Assembly: GCA_006247105.1 (NCBI GenBank)
Contig: CM016928.1
Location: 186,001 to 250,000 of the forward strand
DNA: 64,000 nt
DNA from: Giardia muris
Taxonomy: Eukaryota; Fornicata; Diplomonadida; Hexamitidae
Direction: 5' to 3'
Part shown: in pieces, positions 1 to 9,188 of the stretch
How the letters are laid out: each line of letters starts with the position of its first letter
Position numbering within the stretch: position 1 is the stretch's first letter
Program-made: the position numbers and the translations under genes
Notes under the pieces: model-generated
What the model saw: only the letters and a program-made list of their open reading frames with translations
Database searches by the model: none
What the model was told of the DNA's origin: nothing

Positions 1-1920
1 TGCTCAATACTCATCGATACTACTACACTCGAGGCGGCCAAAGTCGAGAAGCCCATCTCGAAGAACATGGAGCATTGGAAGGCCCTTTCTAGATCCATGG
101 ACGCTCACCGCTTGATGAACATCCCAGTACCTCTCATCACAACAGCTGTCATCCCGGGAGGGATTGAGATGTATCCTCGAGTCATGAGTGCCTTGACGGA
201 ACTCTGCACCATAGACACGGGGACACGCTACCACGTCAACCCCGATGGAGATCTTATTCTGGCGACTTCTGGGGACGTCCACTTATCACGTTGTTGCGAG
301 CAGTTGGATGCTATTCTCGAGCGGCTCTATCCGGGGTCGGATACGTCATACGTTGTCACAGACGTGGCATTACATGTTCGTGAGCATGTCATCCCAGGCA
401 CGTGCATCCAGGCTACGGATTATCTTACCCGGCCTGATAACCTTGAAGCTCTCATCACCGAATACCTTGCTAGCCTTGCCAACCGCGATGCCGACGCCAT
501 CGTAGCCCTTAGCACTGACTCCGAAGCCTGGTCATTCGAGGAAGAATCAAATGATGAGACCGAGGAGGAAGAGAAGAAGGAGGAGCATCTGGATACTAAG
601 ATATCCCAGACCTGTGTACTGGATGCTTCCAAGACGTGTACTTCCAATGGACCAGATCCCCCTGATATTAGCCCTGATATCCCAGCAGAATTGACACATC
701 TCTTCGAGCAACTCGACAAGGAACTTGCTCGAAACTCCTCTCAGAGTAGTGACCAGGGCTTACTCCAGAGCGTACATGCATATTCTTCGCAGATTCCGCC
801 TTTCCCTAACGACCCTGCCTTAGAGTACTACTTCCATGTCTGTGGGTCAAAGATCTATGCAACGTTTTGCGGGTCAGCAGAAGGTGTTCTCTTTGGACAT
901 CCAGCTGGGCTTGAACTGCTCTTTTTACGCGTCCAGGGTGGAGTGGTTCACCTAGATGTGCATGAGATCGGACTCATATGTACATCAAACCGTGCCTTGA
1001 CAGAACTTCCCGAGGATCGGCGTATAGATCTTCGTCTCGTTATGAGGGATGAAGATGTTCCTGAGTATCCATCCTCTCTGTACCTTACGGCAGACTCCAT
1101 CGATGATGAGGCGTTCGGTCATGTCATATCGACAGTCTTCCAAAAGCTTCTTCGTATTGGCCCGTTATGCGAGGAGCCCTTGATCGATGCTGCTATTATT
1201 GCTAAGCATGTGATCAGCCAACAGGTGGTGATGACTCCTCTTGAATTCGAGACATTTCGTGAGACCGAGCTTGTCATGCGTTCGAGCTTGCTTCCAGGCT
1301 TCCCCATTACGCACCCTGCGACGTCCTACGTCTCGAATCTGCTACTATTCACTCGCCTCGCACACCTTGCGGCCTTAGGCTCCAACATCCGCATCGCAGA
1401 GCCATATCTTCAGGCCATCATCCGTGCACCTCAAGGACGACCCCTTCAAGGCACATTGACCCGTCTGAGGTGCGTCAACCTTGAGGTCATGCATAGTGCA
1501 GGACGAGACGTGGAATATATTACCTATGTCCCTGTCGTTAACTCTTCGCGCCTACAAGCCGAGCTACGAGAGGATTGCAGTGGACAGGCCACGATCTCCT
1601 ACGTAAGTCGCACTTACGTCATCCTCGATGATGACCCAAGGCATGTCGATGTTGCCGCCGACGAGGACGAGGAGGTTGAATGGGGAAGTCAGGGCCGTTT
1701 CCGGCGAGAAGGTACGAAGGCTACTTCAGGCGGAAAGATGAAGGCTGGCGAGACGCGGGATGAAGACTCCTCACGGATCCTACTCCGAAGCGAGGGTATA
1801 GTCTGTACGCATTCGGCCCGGTTTATCGTCGAGGCGATTCAGCGAGCAAAAGGGCTTCTTCTCATGCAAGGCGTCGTCGTTGATGCAGAGAAGCAACGGA
1901 CGATGAAGCGGAACAAGTAA
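1..1920 (+). CDS. EFL1: EFL1/Ria1 ribosome-assembly GTPase, 3' part (5' partial)
   Basis: The reading frame is open to the window edge, so the gene starts upstream and its G domain lies outside. The visible part resembles the back half of eEF2-like EFL1 (yeast Ria1), the cytosolic GTPase that works with SBDS to remove eIF6 from pre-60S subunits. Near the start there is an EF-G domain III pattern (ILATSGDVHLSRC). An acidic, E/K-rich insertion lies at about 540-600 nt. A domain V pattern occurs around 1530-1630 (YVPVVNSSRLQAELRE, then YVILDDDP). The last residues, AEKQRTMKRNK, match the conserved EFL1 C-terminus, which separates it from eEF2. The stop codon is embedded in an AGTAAAT poly(A) signal (1916-1922). 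The 3' end overlaps the convergent gene by 59 bp. Confidence 0.85.
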   Translation, partial: CSILIDTTTLEAAKVEKPISKNMEHWKALSRSMDAHRLMNIPVPLITTAVIPGGIEMYPRVMSALTELCTIDTGTRYHVNPDGDLILATSGDVHLSRCCEQLDAILERLYPGSDTSYVVTDVALHVREHVIPGTCIQATDYLTRPDNLEALITEYLASLANRDADAIVALSTDSEAWSFEEESNDETEEEEKKEEHLDTKISQTCVLDASKTCTSNGPDPPDISPDIPAELTHLFEQLDKELARNSSQSSDQGLLQSVHAYSSQIPPFPNDPALEYYFHVCGSKIYATFCGSAEGVLFGHPAGLELLFLRVQGGVVHLDVHEIGLICTSNRALTELPEDRRIDLRLVMRDEDVPEYPSSLYLTADSIDDEAFGHVISTVFQKLLRIGPLCEEPLIDAAIIAKHVISQQVVMTPLEFETFRETELVMRSSLLPGFPITHPATSYVSNLLLFTRLAHLAALGSNIRIAEPYLQAIIRAPQGRPLQGTLTRLRCVNLEVMHSAGRDVEYITYVPVVNSSRLQAELREDCSGQATISYVSRTYVILDDDPRHVDVAADEDEEVEWGSQGRFRREGTKATSGGKMKAGETRDEDSSRILLRSEGIVCTHSARFIVEAIQRAKGLLLMQGVVVDAEKQRTMKRNK

Positions 1921-2806
1921 ATGGTAGAAGCCCCAGTATGGCCTCACGGAGCTGGATCGCCACGAACTCCGTAGTCCTGAGTGCCTCCATGATAGACTTG
2001 AGTGTCAAGGTTTCAAGCTGAAGGATACGGGCCGGTGAATGACCAAAGCCGCATAGAAAGTGCCGTCCCACGAAGATCGTTTCATGTCTATGATCGCACT
2101 CTTCACAGAGCCGAACGAGAAGGCGTGCCGCCCGCTGCTGCGCTAGAATGCTCTCCCAAACCTGCACATACACCGCACGTTTCTCACGGCCATAGACAAG
2201 CAGTCCACCCCACTCTCGAAGCCTTGTCTTGAGGCGAGGTGATGTGAGTGCTGGAAACAAGAAGATTGCAGTCGTAGGTGTGTTAGGAAAAGTCTTTGTA
2301 GGTTTGAGTTCATCATGAAGCTGTTTCAAGCCTTCTTCGGCTTTGGACAGTTCCTGATAGGCGGGGTGTTGAAACCCACTTTCTAGAACCTCGAAGCTGG
2401 ACTTGGAAGGTGTGGGGCCTAGAATGGTATTGATAGTTAAGATGTTATCACGTCCACGTTGTCTTGCCTCGCCTGCCTTTAGAAGAGATCTTCTAGCATG
2501 TTCACGTGCCAACCGAAGTGTACGTGAACGTCGCTTCAAGGTACGCTTGGGTAATGATTGTGGGAATGTGCACGAGGAGGGATTTGATTGCCCAGGCATT
2601 GAGATGGGTTGAGACTCTTTCTTCCTACGTGAGATGTCACCATCGGCATGAAGCCTATAGCGAGAACGAATTGATAAACTGGCAGAGGCTGTACATCGAT
2701 CAAGGTATTTCCGGCAGAGGGTGTTATCACTGGATCCTTGGAAGAAGGCCAGGACTATATCACGTTCGTCCACCCCGAATGTGTTTACAACCCCATCAGG
2801 ATTCAT
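1862..2806 (-). CDS. Hypothetical basic protein
   Basis: A 314-residue protein that I do not recognise. Residues about 60-125 are strongly basic (RRKK, KRTLKRRSRTLRLAREHARR), compatible with a nuclear or nucleolar RNA-binding protein. The middle holds a hydrophobic alpha/beta-like stretch (TAIFLFPALTSP). The C-terminal third has paired cysteines and histidines (LCEECDHRHE), which could be a metal site, but no known family pattern is complete. The start follows an A/T-rich stretch (2807-2816), the usual context in this window. The gene follows the nucleoporin on the same strand with a 10-bp gap and overlaps EFL1 tail-to-tail by 59 bp. Function unknown. Confidence 0.6.
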   Translation of the reverse strand: MNPDGVVNTFGVDERDIVLAFFQGSSDNTLCRKYLDRCTASASLSIRSRYRLHADGDISRRKKESQPISMPGQSNPSSCTFPQSLPKRTLKRRSRTLRLAREHARRSLLKAGEARQRGRDNILTINTILGPTPSKSSFEVLESGFQHPAYQELSKAEEGLKQLHDELKPTKTFPNTPTTAIFLFPALTSPRLKTRLREWGGLLVYGREKRAVYVQVWESILAQQRAARLLVRLCEECDHRHETIFVGRHFLCGFGHSPARILQLETLTLKSIMEALRTTEFVAIQLREAILGLLPFTCSASSSVASLHQRRRLA

Positions 2807-2816
2807 TATTTATATA

Positions 2817-4508
2817 TCAAGGTAGAGGCTGCACGTCATTGAAGGCGACACGACTGGCGCCCAGTCCAGTGCCCGACGATGAGGTAGGCCTCTTTTCATA
2901 CACGCTGAGTCGGGATGGCTGAGTCGCCTGCCCATTGGCATAGAGGGCCTCACCCTGTCCAGTTGCAAGGACAAACCGGCCTCCCTTCAAGTAGTCAAAG
3001 GCGCTAATGGGCCCGTCGCCCGTCAGGACGACCGCCCGCTCCGACTGGCCGTTACTCGTGGCAGTAGCGACTTGGTATGCGACGGAGTTCCCAGTAGTGA
3101 AGAAAAGTAGCTTCTCATCAGCCTTGTAGGCCGACGCGAGGATAGGCGTGGAGGAGGAGTTACTAGGGTTACTATAACGGTTCCCTGGGGTATCATAGAT
3201 ATGTAGCCCTTTTGTCTCGGTAAGAATGACCACCCTGGACGCAGAATTGAAGCATCCGATGATGGGGGAGTCAATGTTTGCGCCTTGAGAGCTGGGGATA
3301 TTCTTCGTGGTGTCCTCGGTCAACGTCTCCGTCCCACTACGGGCCTGAGAAGTATTCTTAAGGAAAAGGTATGGTTTGCGCTGGTTATACAGAGGGACAA
3401 GAATGCTAAAGTTGCTCGAGGAGTAATAAGTTGCATTCGTTATCGTCGCATGGAAGACGCCACAGCAAGGCTGCGGCGTACTCTCGCTTAGCCTCTTAAA
3501 AGTCCCATCAGTCCCATACGTGGCATGACAGATCTTATAACCAATCATCTTCGAAGCCGGCGTACTCACTTGTCCCCAACCCCCAGCCGATTGTGCATCC
3601 ATCGTCACGTACCCCGGACCATCCCGAGCAGCCTTACTATAGAAGATGTGGAGGGGTTGGGTCGAAGAACCCGCCGTGGATGATTGAATGGAGAACACGG
3701 GACATCCATCTGACACGTCAAAATCCACCGGAGTGCTCGTCCCCTCCTTCAGGCCATGCAGTCCTCGAGCACTTCCGATAAGCAGCAGGGTCCCATCAGG
3801 ACTACGGGCGAGACACAAGATGGGGCCACCACACGTGCATTTGACCACGGGTGCTGGATTCTGGAGGCAATATACCAGGACCTCGCCCTCGAGCGTCCCA
3901 CACGCGATAGTAGTATCACTCAGTAGTGTAACCCCCGTCACCGTCCCTTGGACTTCTGTGGTGAAGAGAGGAGACTGACGTTGAGTGGGTTGGCCTATCG
4001 TCATCCCAGTGCCAAAGAGGCTACCAGCGGGCATATTCGTCCCCGATGGCTTGAAAGACCAGAAGTTATTCGATTGTGGTTGCTGTGGTTGTGGCTGAGT
4101 AGAAGTTACGGGCACACCGAATCCAAATCCTGCATTCCCTCCAAACCCAGTTGTACCAGCACCGGTTCCCATAGTTGTACCTGCTGGTTGACCAAACCCT
4201 CCAGAGACTCCTGCCGCTTGACCGAAGGAAAAACCCTGGTTGGAGGGAGGGGGGAAGTGAGCCCCCGCAGGTGGCTGACCAAAGGTCCCACCTCCAGTGC
4301 CACCCTCTCCGAACTTAGTCATCCCGGCCAAGTTCGTGTTACCTTGGACACGCTGCATCCCTCCAGAACCGAAGGTGAAGCCCGTGGTGGGCTGCATCGA
4401 CAATTGAAAGCCGGTTTGCCCCGTCTGAGGCTGCCCCCCGCCAAAGGGATTGGTCCCCAATGGCTGTGAGGAGTTATTCGGTTGGCTAGGATTGGCAAAA
4501 CCAAACAT
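2817..4508 (-). CDS. FG-repeat nucleoporin with C-terminal beta-propeller-like domain
   Basis: 563 residues. The first about 190 residues are low-complexity G/Q/T/S-rich sequence with many FG dipeptides (NPFGGG, FTFGSGG, FSFGQ, GFGQP, FGFGV, SLFGTG). This is the hallmark of nucleoporins whose unfolded FG meshwork fills the nuclear pore and binds transport receptors. From about residue 190 the protein turns into beta-rich, WD-like repeats (VTGVTLLSDTTIACGTLEGEVLVYCL, ILCLARSPDGTLLLIGSARGL), suggesting a propeller. FG-N-terminal/propeller-C-terminal is the reverse of Nup159/Nup214, so I cannot assign an orthologue. Start chosen at the first Met, which itself begins the FG region. It is the middle gene of three closely packed minus-strand genes (6-bp and 10-bp gaps). 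Confidence 0.75.
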   Translation of the reverse strand: MFGFANPSQPNNSSQPLGTNPFGGGQPQTGQTGFQLSMQPTTGFTFGSGGMQRVQGNTNLAGMTKFGEGGTGGGTFGQPPAGAHFPPPSNQGFSFGQAAGVSGGFGQPAGTTMGTGAGTTGFGGNAGFGFGVPVTSTQPQPQQPQSNNFWSFKPSGTNMPAGSLFGTGMTIGQPTQRQSPLFTTEVQGTVTGVTLLSDTTIACGTLEGEVLVYCLQNPAPVVKCTCGGPILCLARSPDGTLLLIGSARGLHGLKEGTSTPVDFDVSDGCPVFSIQSSTAGSSTQPLHIFYSKAARDGPGYVTMDAQSAGGWGQVSTPASKMIGYKICHATYGTDGTFKRLSESTPQPCCGVFHATITNATYYSSSNFSILVPLYNQRKPYLFLKNTSQARSGTETLTEDTTKNIPSSQGANIDSPIIGCFNSASRVVILTETKGLHIYDTPGNRYSNPSNSSSTPILASAYKADEKLLFFTTGNSVAYQVATATSNGQSERAVVLTGDGPISAFDYLKGGRFVLATGQGEALYANGQATQPSRLSVYEKRPTSSSGTGLGASRVAFNDVQPLP

Positions 4509-4514
4509 GAAGAC

Positions 4515-5846
4515 TTAGAAAAGGGAATTTTTTGGGAGTCCGAGCTTTCTCTCGATGATCTCCCAAGCGCAAAGGGACCGGACGGTCCCGCTCAGGGAGT
4601 CTATAAGACCGAAGCCGAGAGCATGCCCGGCACATAGGCGCATGAAGTAGAGAGTGTAGACGCCGCAGTCATACCCATTTCTCTGTACCGGGCATCGCCG
4701 CATTAGGTGAATGTACCGGCACAGGTCTCGAAAGCGGCCCGCCTTCTCCTCGATAAGCCCGAGGGCGACGATGAGCGTCCGCAGCTTCAGGGGAGACGGT
4801 TTGAAGATCTCACTGGACTTCATGAAGAGGGTTCCAAACACGGTCTTATCGATGGACTCGAGGATGTGTCGCAGGTCATCATCCAGCCTTTCAGGCATGT
4901 CCTGATAGGAGGACAACTCCCATAGCTGATGAACAAGTTCCGAGTCGATGGGTTCCACATATTCCGGTGGTGGGAAGAGCACATGCATGGGGACTTCCAT
5001 CTCCTCAAGCTGTATCGTCGACGGCTCGGACGTGGTCGAGTCCGAAATCGAGATGGCCTCCCCCTCATCCTCCTTTTCTTTCTCTTCCTTCTCTCCCTCA
5101 CGCTCACACTCATTCCCGACATCATCACGTTCATCATGGGAGGGATCAGAATCGTCCGTTGTTATTGGGAGGTCCTTCAGCGGCCGAAGCTCGCCACGAA
5201 CCAGAAGGTGACCACTGTCAAGGAGGGTGCTGATGGAGAACGGGATATGGTCCTTATTCTTTCGGAGAATGGAGAGGATCTTCTGGACCATCTCTGTGGC
5301 GAAGACGCTCATCGAGTCGAAGCCGCAGAATAGAAGGGCAGGGAGGTAGAGGCAGCAAGAGACCCAATGGGTGTTGGCTATGTTAATCGGGATGATAATG
5401 GTTTGATGGTCCTTCTTCAAGTGCCGTAGCCAGGAGCGGACATACACCTCGCCCTTCGTGCAGGCCAGAGAGTAAAAGTGGGTGCTGAAGCAATAAACGG
5501 TCGGGGCGGCCCTCGTGAGAGCAGTACCATAGACATTGATGCTTTCATCCGTGACCCACATGGTCCTGCCAATAAGGGCGTCCAGGTCCCGCTTATGGAT
5601 CTGGGCGCCCGTGAGCCGTGAGCTGTCAAGCTCTCGCAACCACTCCGTCTCCCAGGGCCCTAACCGCTGTAAGAGCTCTTTATCAATGGTGAAGTAAATT
5701 CGCTGAAGGAAGAGCATCAGGGCCGCGTGCGCGTGCTCCACATCGAATCTGCTCTTCATCAGGGCCTGGGAGATGTTATCCAGGGAGATATGGTGATCGA
5801 GCCGATGCTCCGACGAAGCATTGATGGTACGGTCTTCCCACGCCAT
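4515..5846 (-). CDS. Ulp1/SENP-type SUMO protease (peptidase C48)
   Basis: A cysteine protease of the Ulp1 family, which matures SUMO and removes it from conjugates. The start is set at the ATG at 5846 because a CAAAAAATG initiator precedes it. An in-frame upstream ATG at 5891 has no such context. In the 443-residue product I see the catalytic His in NTHW (H160), Asp in FDSM (D177), Gln in CPVQ (Q388) and Cys in YDCG (C394), in the canonical order H-D-Q-C. Between Asp and Gln there is an insertion of over 200 residues, with an extremely acidic E/K/D run at about 235-285. The usual family spacing is about 50 residues. The N-terminal 90 residues are unassigned. All four catalytic residues are present, so activity is likely. 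Confidence 0.88.
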   Translation of the reverse strand: MAWEDRTINASSEHRLDHHISLDNISQALMKSRFDVEHAHAALMLFLQRIYFTIDKELLQRLGPWETEWLRELDSSRLTGAQIHKRDLDALIGRTMWVTDESINVYGTALTRAAPTVYCFSTHFYSLACTKGEVYVRSWLRHLKKDHQTIIIPINIANTHWVSCCLYLPALLFCGFDSMSVFATEMVQKILSILRKNKDHIPFSISTLLDSGHLLVRGELRPLKDLPITTDDSDPSHDERDDVGNECEREGEKEEKEKEDEGEAISISDSTTSEPSTIQLEEMEVPMHVLFPPPEYVEPIDSELVHQLWELSSYQDMPERLDDDLRHILESIDKTVFGTLFMKSSEIFKPSPLKLRTLIVALGLIEEKAGRFRDLCRYIHLMRRCPVQRNGYDCGVYTLYFMRLCAGHALGFGLIDSLSGTVRSLCAWEIIERKLGLPKNSLF

Positions 5847-5975
5847 TTTTTGACTTGCAAGTCTTCCCGAGTCATCTGGACTCTTGATCAAGATGGTCTG
5901 CTATCTACTCTGGGCGGTGCACATTATAACCACGATTAAGAAATATTCTTTGATTAACATGAAGACTTGGCCAGG

Positions 5976-6173
5976 ATGAAGTCCAGCTTCTACCCACCCT
6001 TCAGAGACCCCTTCCGACAGGCCCAACAAGCCAGGGCCTCAAGCAACTTACTCATAGGAACGTTCCACGAGCTTTGTGCTCCAGCCGGCCTTACTTTAAG
6101 CAAAGGGTTGAGAGAGATCGAGAAGGGTATGAAAGAGATCGCCTCAGACGTACGTCGGACGGGCCTTGATTGA
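5976..6173 (+). CDS. Possible small helical protein
   Basis: A 65-codon ORF in the divergent gap upstream of the Ulp1-like gene, starting 14 bp after an A/T-rich stretch (AAATATTCTTTGATTAA). Its C-terminal half is a plausible amphipathic helix (LSKGLREIEKGMKEIASDVRR). It overlaps the 3' end of the convergent 6144-7028 gene by 30 bp, which happens elsewhere in this window. There is no recognisable family and the ORF is short, so it could be chance. The rest of 5847-6143 shows nothing else. Confidence 0.35.
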   Translation: MKSSFYPPFRDPFRQAQQARASSNLLIGTFHELCAPAGLTLSKGLREIEKGMKEIASDVRRTGLD

Positions 6174-7028
6174 TAGGATGCTTGCCTTGATGTCAGACAG
6201 CTGCCAGACGTTTTTACGAGAGTCATACTTACATGCGGATTCGATCAAGAAGTCTCGACCCTTGGTCACAGACCCGTTGATGACCCGGCTTCCATCTAGA
6301 ACCGCGTATCTGGCGGCGACGACGGTCGAAAACCGAAGCTCCCCAGTCTCGGGGTTACAACCTATGCAGTTGTGTGATCGAATGTGGTACAACTCGAAGA
6401 AGGTGCTCCACCCGAGGTCGAGCCGTTCCTTCAAGGCCCCAAGAAGCTGTAAGGCTGGCTTCTCGGTAAGCATGCTTCTTAGATGCGCAATGGCAACCGT
6501 AGGATCGACGGGATCTGGTCCTATGCTCTGCAAGGGCCCTAGAAAGTATTCCCGTAACACTTCCGCTAACAACTCCCGCGAGATGCCATGGATGACGTGA
6601 TACAGGTTCATACCAGGGTATTTAGCATGAAATCTATGAAGATCAATGGCCAAACCGTCACGAAGACCCTTGGCGAGTGGTCGTAGAAGCGAATAGCCTT
6701 CTAAATGGGAGATAACACTTTCGAGGCGGCTTGTACTAGGAGAATAGTCGAAGTTAAACGAATCAGTTACCTCTAAATCAATTAGAGCGTTTGCAATTGT
6801 AGTTTCAAGATCTCGGAGGTCGTTGGTGATACACGCCAAGTATTGCTCTCGAAGGGCCACAGGGACGATCCCACTTGACACCGTTTGAACCCCCGTCCCG
6901 AGAAGACGTCTCAACCATGGTCTATTCAACATCCCTCCTCCCATCTTCATGCTGCTCCTTATAGAGTCGAGGAACGCCGCCCCCACACCCTCCAGGAGGA
7001 CAAACCGATGCTTCGTCAAAGCCTGCAT
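6144..7028 (-). CDS. Hypothetical protein
   Basis: A 294-residue protein that I do not recognise. It is mostly helical (for example NDLRDLETTIANALIDLE and HGISRELLAEVLREYFLGPLQ). A C-terminal segment carries CIGCNPETGEL, a CxxC that could bind metal or simply be a turn, followed by beta-like sequence. There is no signal peptide and no clear membrane segment. The ATG at 7028 lies 36 bp from the start of the divergent S9 peptidase. The shared gap contains a TTTAAGG/CCTTAAA element usable in both directions. A later Met (for example residue 27 or 33) cannot be excluded as the real start. Confidence 0.6.
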   Translation of the reverse strand: MQALTKHRFVLLEGVGAAFLDSIRSSMKMGGGMLNRPWLRRLLGTGVQTVSSGIVPVALREQYLACITNDLRDLETTIANALIDLEVTDSFNFDYSPSTSRLESVISHLEGYSLLRPLAKGLRDGLAIDLHRFHAKYPGMNLYHVIHGISRELLAEVLREYFLGPLQSIGPDPVDPTVAIAHLRSMLTEKPALQLLGALKERLDLGWSTFFELYHIRSHNCIGCNPETGELRFSTVVAARYAVLDGSRVINGSVTKGRDFLIESACKYDSRKNVWQLSDIKASILSIKARPTYV

Positions 7029-7064
7029 CTCCTCGTTCCTTCCGATTCTATTGCAAACCTTAAA
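7029..7064. promoter_or_regulatory. 36-bp divergent promoter
   Basis: The only sequence between two divergent start codons (7028 minus, 7065 plus). It ends in CCTTAAA directly before the plus ATG, and its reverse strand reads TTTAAGG near the other gene. No TATA-like element other than this A/T block is present. Confidence 0.5.
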
Positions 7065-9158
7065 ATGATAGCCTTGTTGCTGTTAGTACTCACCCTTGGG
7101 GTCCGCTTCTCAGCCGACGAGAACGTCCGTCTAAGCCGGCTGGGGACCTTCGCCGTCAGCTCCCGTGACGGGACGGTGGTTCTCCTCAAGTCCGATTACG
7201 TTTCCGGCACCGACACCTCCCATTCGACACTTCATCTTCTCACACCCCTGGGGATCGAGGCGGTCTGCCCCGAACATATCCATGCGAGCAATCTCATTTA
7301 TAGCGCGGCAACGGATAACTTCTACTTCACATCTCCTCTGTCAGGGGTGACCGGCCTTTACGCTCTTTGTCCACGTACGCTCCGTTGCTCCCCCTTAACA
7401 GACCTTCCAGTGGATATCTCCTCGGTCCAGCTTTCCCCAGATGCCACCTTCCTTGTCTTCTCTGCTGATGTCTACCTTTATACCGACCAGACGGCCCCAT
7501 TGTCGGCGGCCGCCGCAGAGACCAAGCGCTTGGAAGGACTCCCCTATAGCGTGAAGGCCTTCGATAGCGCGTATCTCCTTCATTGGGATGAGGAGCTCTG
7601 GCCCGAGAAGTTCCGTCACCTCTTCGTTGCGCGCATCCCTGAGAAGGGCTACATCCGCGAGGAGGACTGCTTCGACGTGATGCCAGGCTTCGAGGGAGAT
7701 GCCCCCTTGAAGCCCTTTGGGGATATTGAGACGTTCTCCATCTCCCCCGACTCTAGACGCATCGCCTTTGTCACTCAGGTCGGCTCCTCCCGTCCATGGA
7801 CGACAAATGACTCCATCTACCTCGTTGATATCGAGACGGGGCACGATCCACATGCTTCCTTGCTTCCTTCCGAGCCACGGTGCTTGACATGTGACAATGT
7901 GGGGCGTGACGCCGTCCCTGTCTTTTCTCCTACAAACTCGGATATGCTCTTCTACCTGTCGATGCGTGAGGCGTCTTCGGAATCCGATATGCTTCGCCTC
8001 CAAGCACTTGATGTCAAGTCAGGAAAGAAGTCGGCCTTTCTCCTGGACTATGATGGGTCCTTCGACTCGTTCTTCATATCACCAGACTCTTCGACCCTTT
8101 ACCTTAGCGCTGTGGAGAAGGCGCGGAGCGTCGTGTATGCTTGCGAGCTCGATGACATTTTGGAGAACGAGGAGTTCTCTGACGCTTGTACGCAGGTCCT
8201 TATAGGTGGGGCGATTTCGCAGGTGGTGCGTTTCGAGGATAAGCTGATCTTCAGTATGAGTTCTCTGGTCCACCCCGCAGACATCTTTGCAGCACACAGT
8301 CATGGTGGAGAACACCGGCAACTGACCCAGCTGAACGCACACATCATGGCAGACTGGGAGCCGCTCCATGCACCGGACGAGTTCTACGTTAAGTCGAAAG
8401 ATGACGGTGCTATGGTCCATTCCTTCTTCCACTACCCGCAGAACGACTTCGACCCGGAAAAGGACGAATGCAAGCTCGTTCTATATATCCACGGAGGCCC
8501 GGAGTCTCCCTGGGAGGACTCATGGTCATACCGTTGGAATCCTCAGACTCTCGTCTCAGAGGGCTACTGTGTCCTGGCGACGAACTTCCACGGAAGCGGA
8601 AGCTTCGGAGAGGAGTTTCAGAAGGCGATTAGAGAGCACTGGTTCGACATCCCGGTGCACGACGTCATGGACGCGTGGAACCACGTGCTCGAACACTATC
8701 CCTTCGTCAATCGCGAGAAGACCTGCGCAATGGGCGCCTCATACGGCGGGACGCACGTCAACTGGCTCATGGGCCATGTCGATAACATAACATGCTTCAT
8801 CTCGCACGACGGGATCTTCGACCTGACAGCCTTCGGGCTTGACACGGACGAGCTCTTCTTCCCGATCCGTGAGATGGGAGGCCTCGTCTGGGATGCCTTC
8901 GAGACGTTCGAGAAGTGGAACCCGGCACGGAGTGCAGGCCGGTTCTCGGCGCCCGCGCTCGTCATTCACGGGGGCTACGACTTCCGTATCCACAAGTATC
9001 ACGGGATAGCCCTCTTCCAGGCCCTTCAGCTGCGCGGAATCCCGTCTCGCTTTGTCTACTTCCCCACCCAGTCTCATTGGGTTTGGCAGCCACAGGAAAG
9101 CCTCGTTTGGCACAACGAGGTCATCGGGTGGCTACACAAGTACCTAAACGACGAGTGA
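7065..9158 (+). CDS. Secreted S9-family serine peptidase (dipeptidyl/acylaminoacyl peptidase type)
   Basis: 697 residues from the ATG at 7065, chosen because it follows CTTAAA and opens a clean signal peptide (MIALLLLVLTLG). An in-frame upstream extension would bury that peptide. The middle is beta-propeller-like with repeated xSPDxxxxxF/Y strands (FSISPDSRRIAF, FISPDSSTLYLS). The C-terminal alpha/beta hydrolase domain has HGGPE, the nucleophile elbow GASYGG (S559), the acid in GGYDFRI (D639) and the histidine in SHWV (H671), a complete S9 triad. Family members remove dipeptides or acyl-amino acids from peptide N-termini. A secretory-pathway member in Giardia has been linked to encystation, and that link is inference here. 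The stop codon lies inside AGTGAAT, a poly(A) signal. Confidence 0.88.
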   Translation: MIALLLLVLTLGVRFSADENVRLSRLGTFAVSSRDGTVVLLKSDYVSGTDTSHSTLHLLTPLGIEAVCPEHIHASNLIYSAATDNFYFTSPLSGVTGLYALCPRTLRCSPLTDLPVDISSVQLSPDATFLVFSADVYLYTDQTAPLSAAAAETKRLEGLPYSVKAFDSAYLLHWDEELWPEKFRHLFVARIPEKGYIREEDCFDVMPGFEGDAPLKPFGDIETFSISPDSRRIAFVTQVGSSRPWTTNDSIYLVDIETGHDPHASLLPSEPRCLTCDNVGRDAVPVFSPTNSDMLFYLSMREASSESDMLRLQALDVKSGKKSAFLLDYDGSFDSFFISPDSSTLYLSAVEKARSVVYACELDDILENEEFSDACTQVLIGGAISQVVRFEDKLIFSMSSLVHPADIFAAHSHGGEHRQLTQLNAHIMADWEPLHAPDEFYVKSKDDGAMVHSFFHYPQNDFDPEKDECKLVLYIHGGPESPWEDSWSYRWNPQTLVSEGYCVLATNFHGSGSFGEEFQKAIREHWFDIPVHDVMDAWNHVLEHYPFVNREKTCAMGASYGGTHVNWLMGHVDNITCFISHDGIFDLTAFGLDTDELFFPIREMGGLVWDAFETFEKWNPARSAGRFSAPALVIHGGYDFRIHKYHGIALFQALQLRGIPSRFVYFPTQSHWVWQPQESLVWHNEVIGWLHKYLNDE

Positions 9159-9188
9159 ATGCCGATTAACCCTCCTACGGCCGTACCT

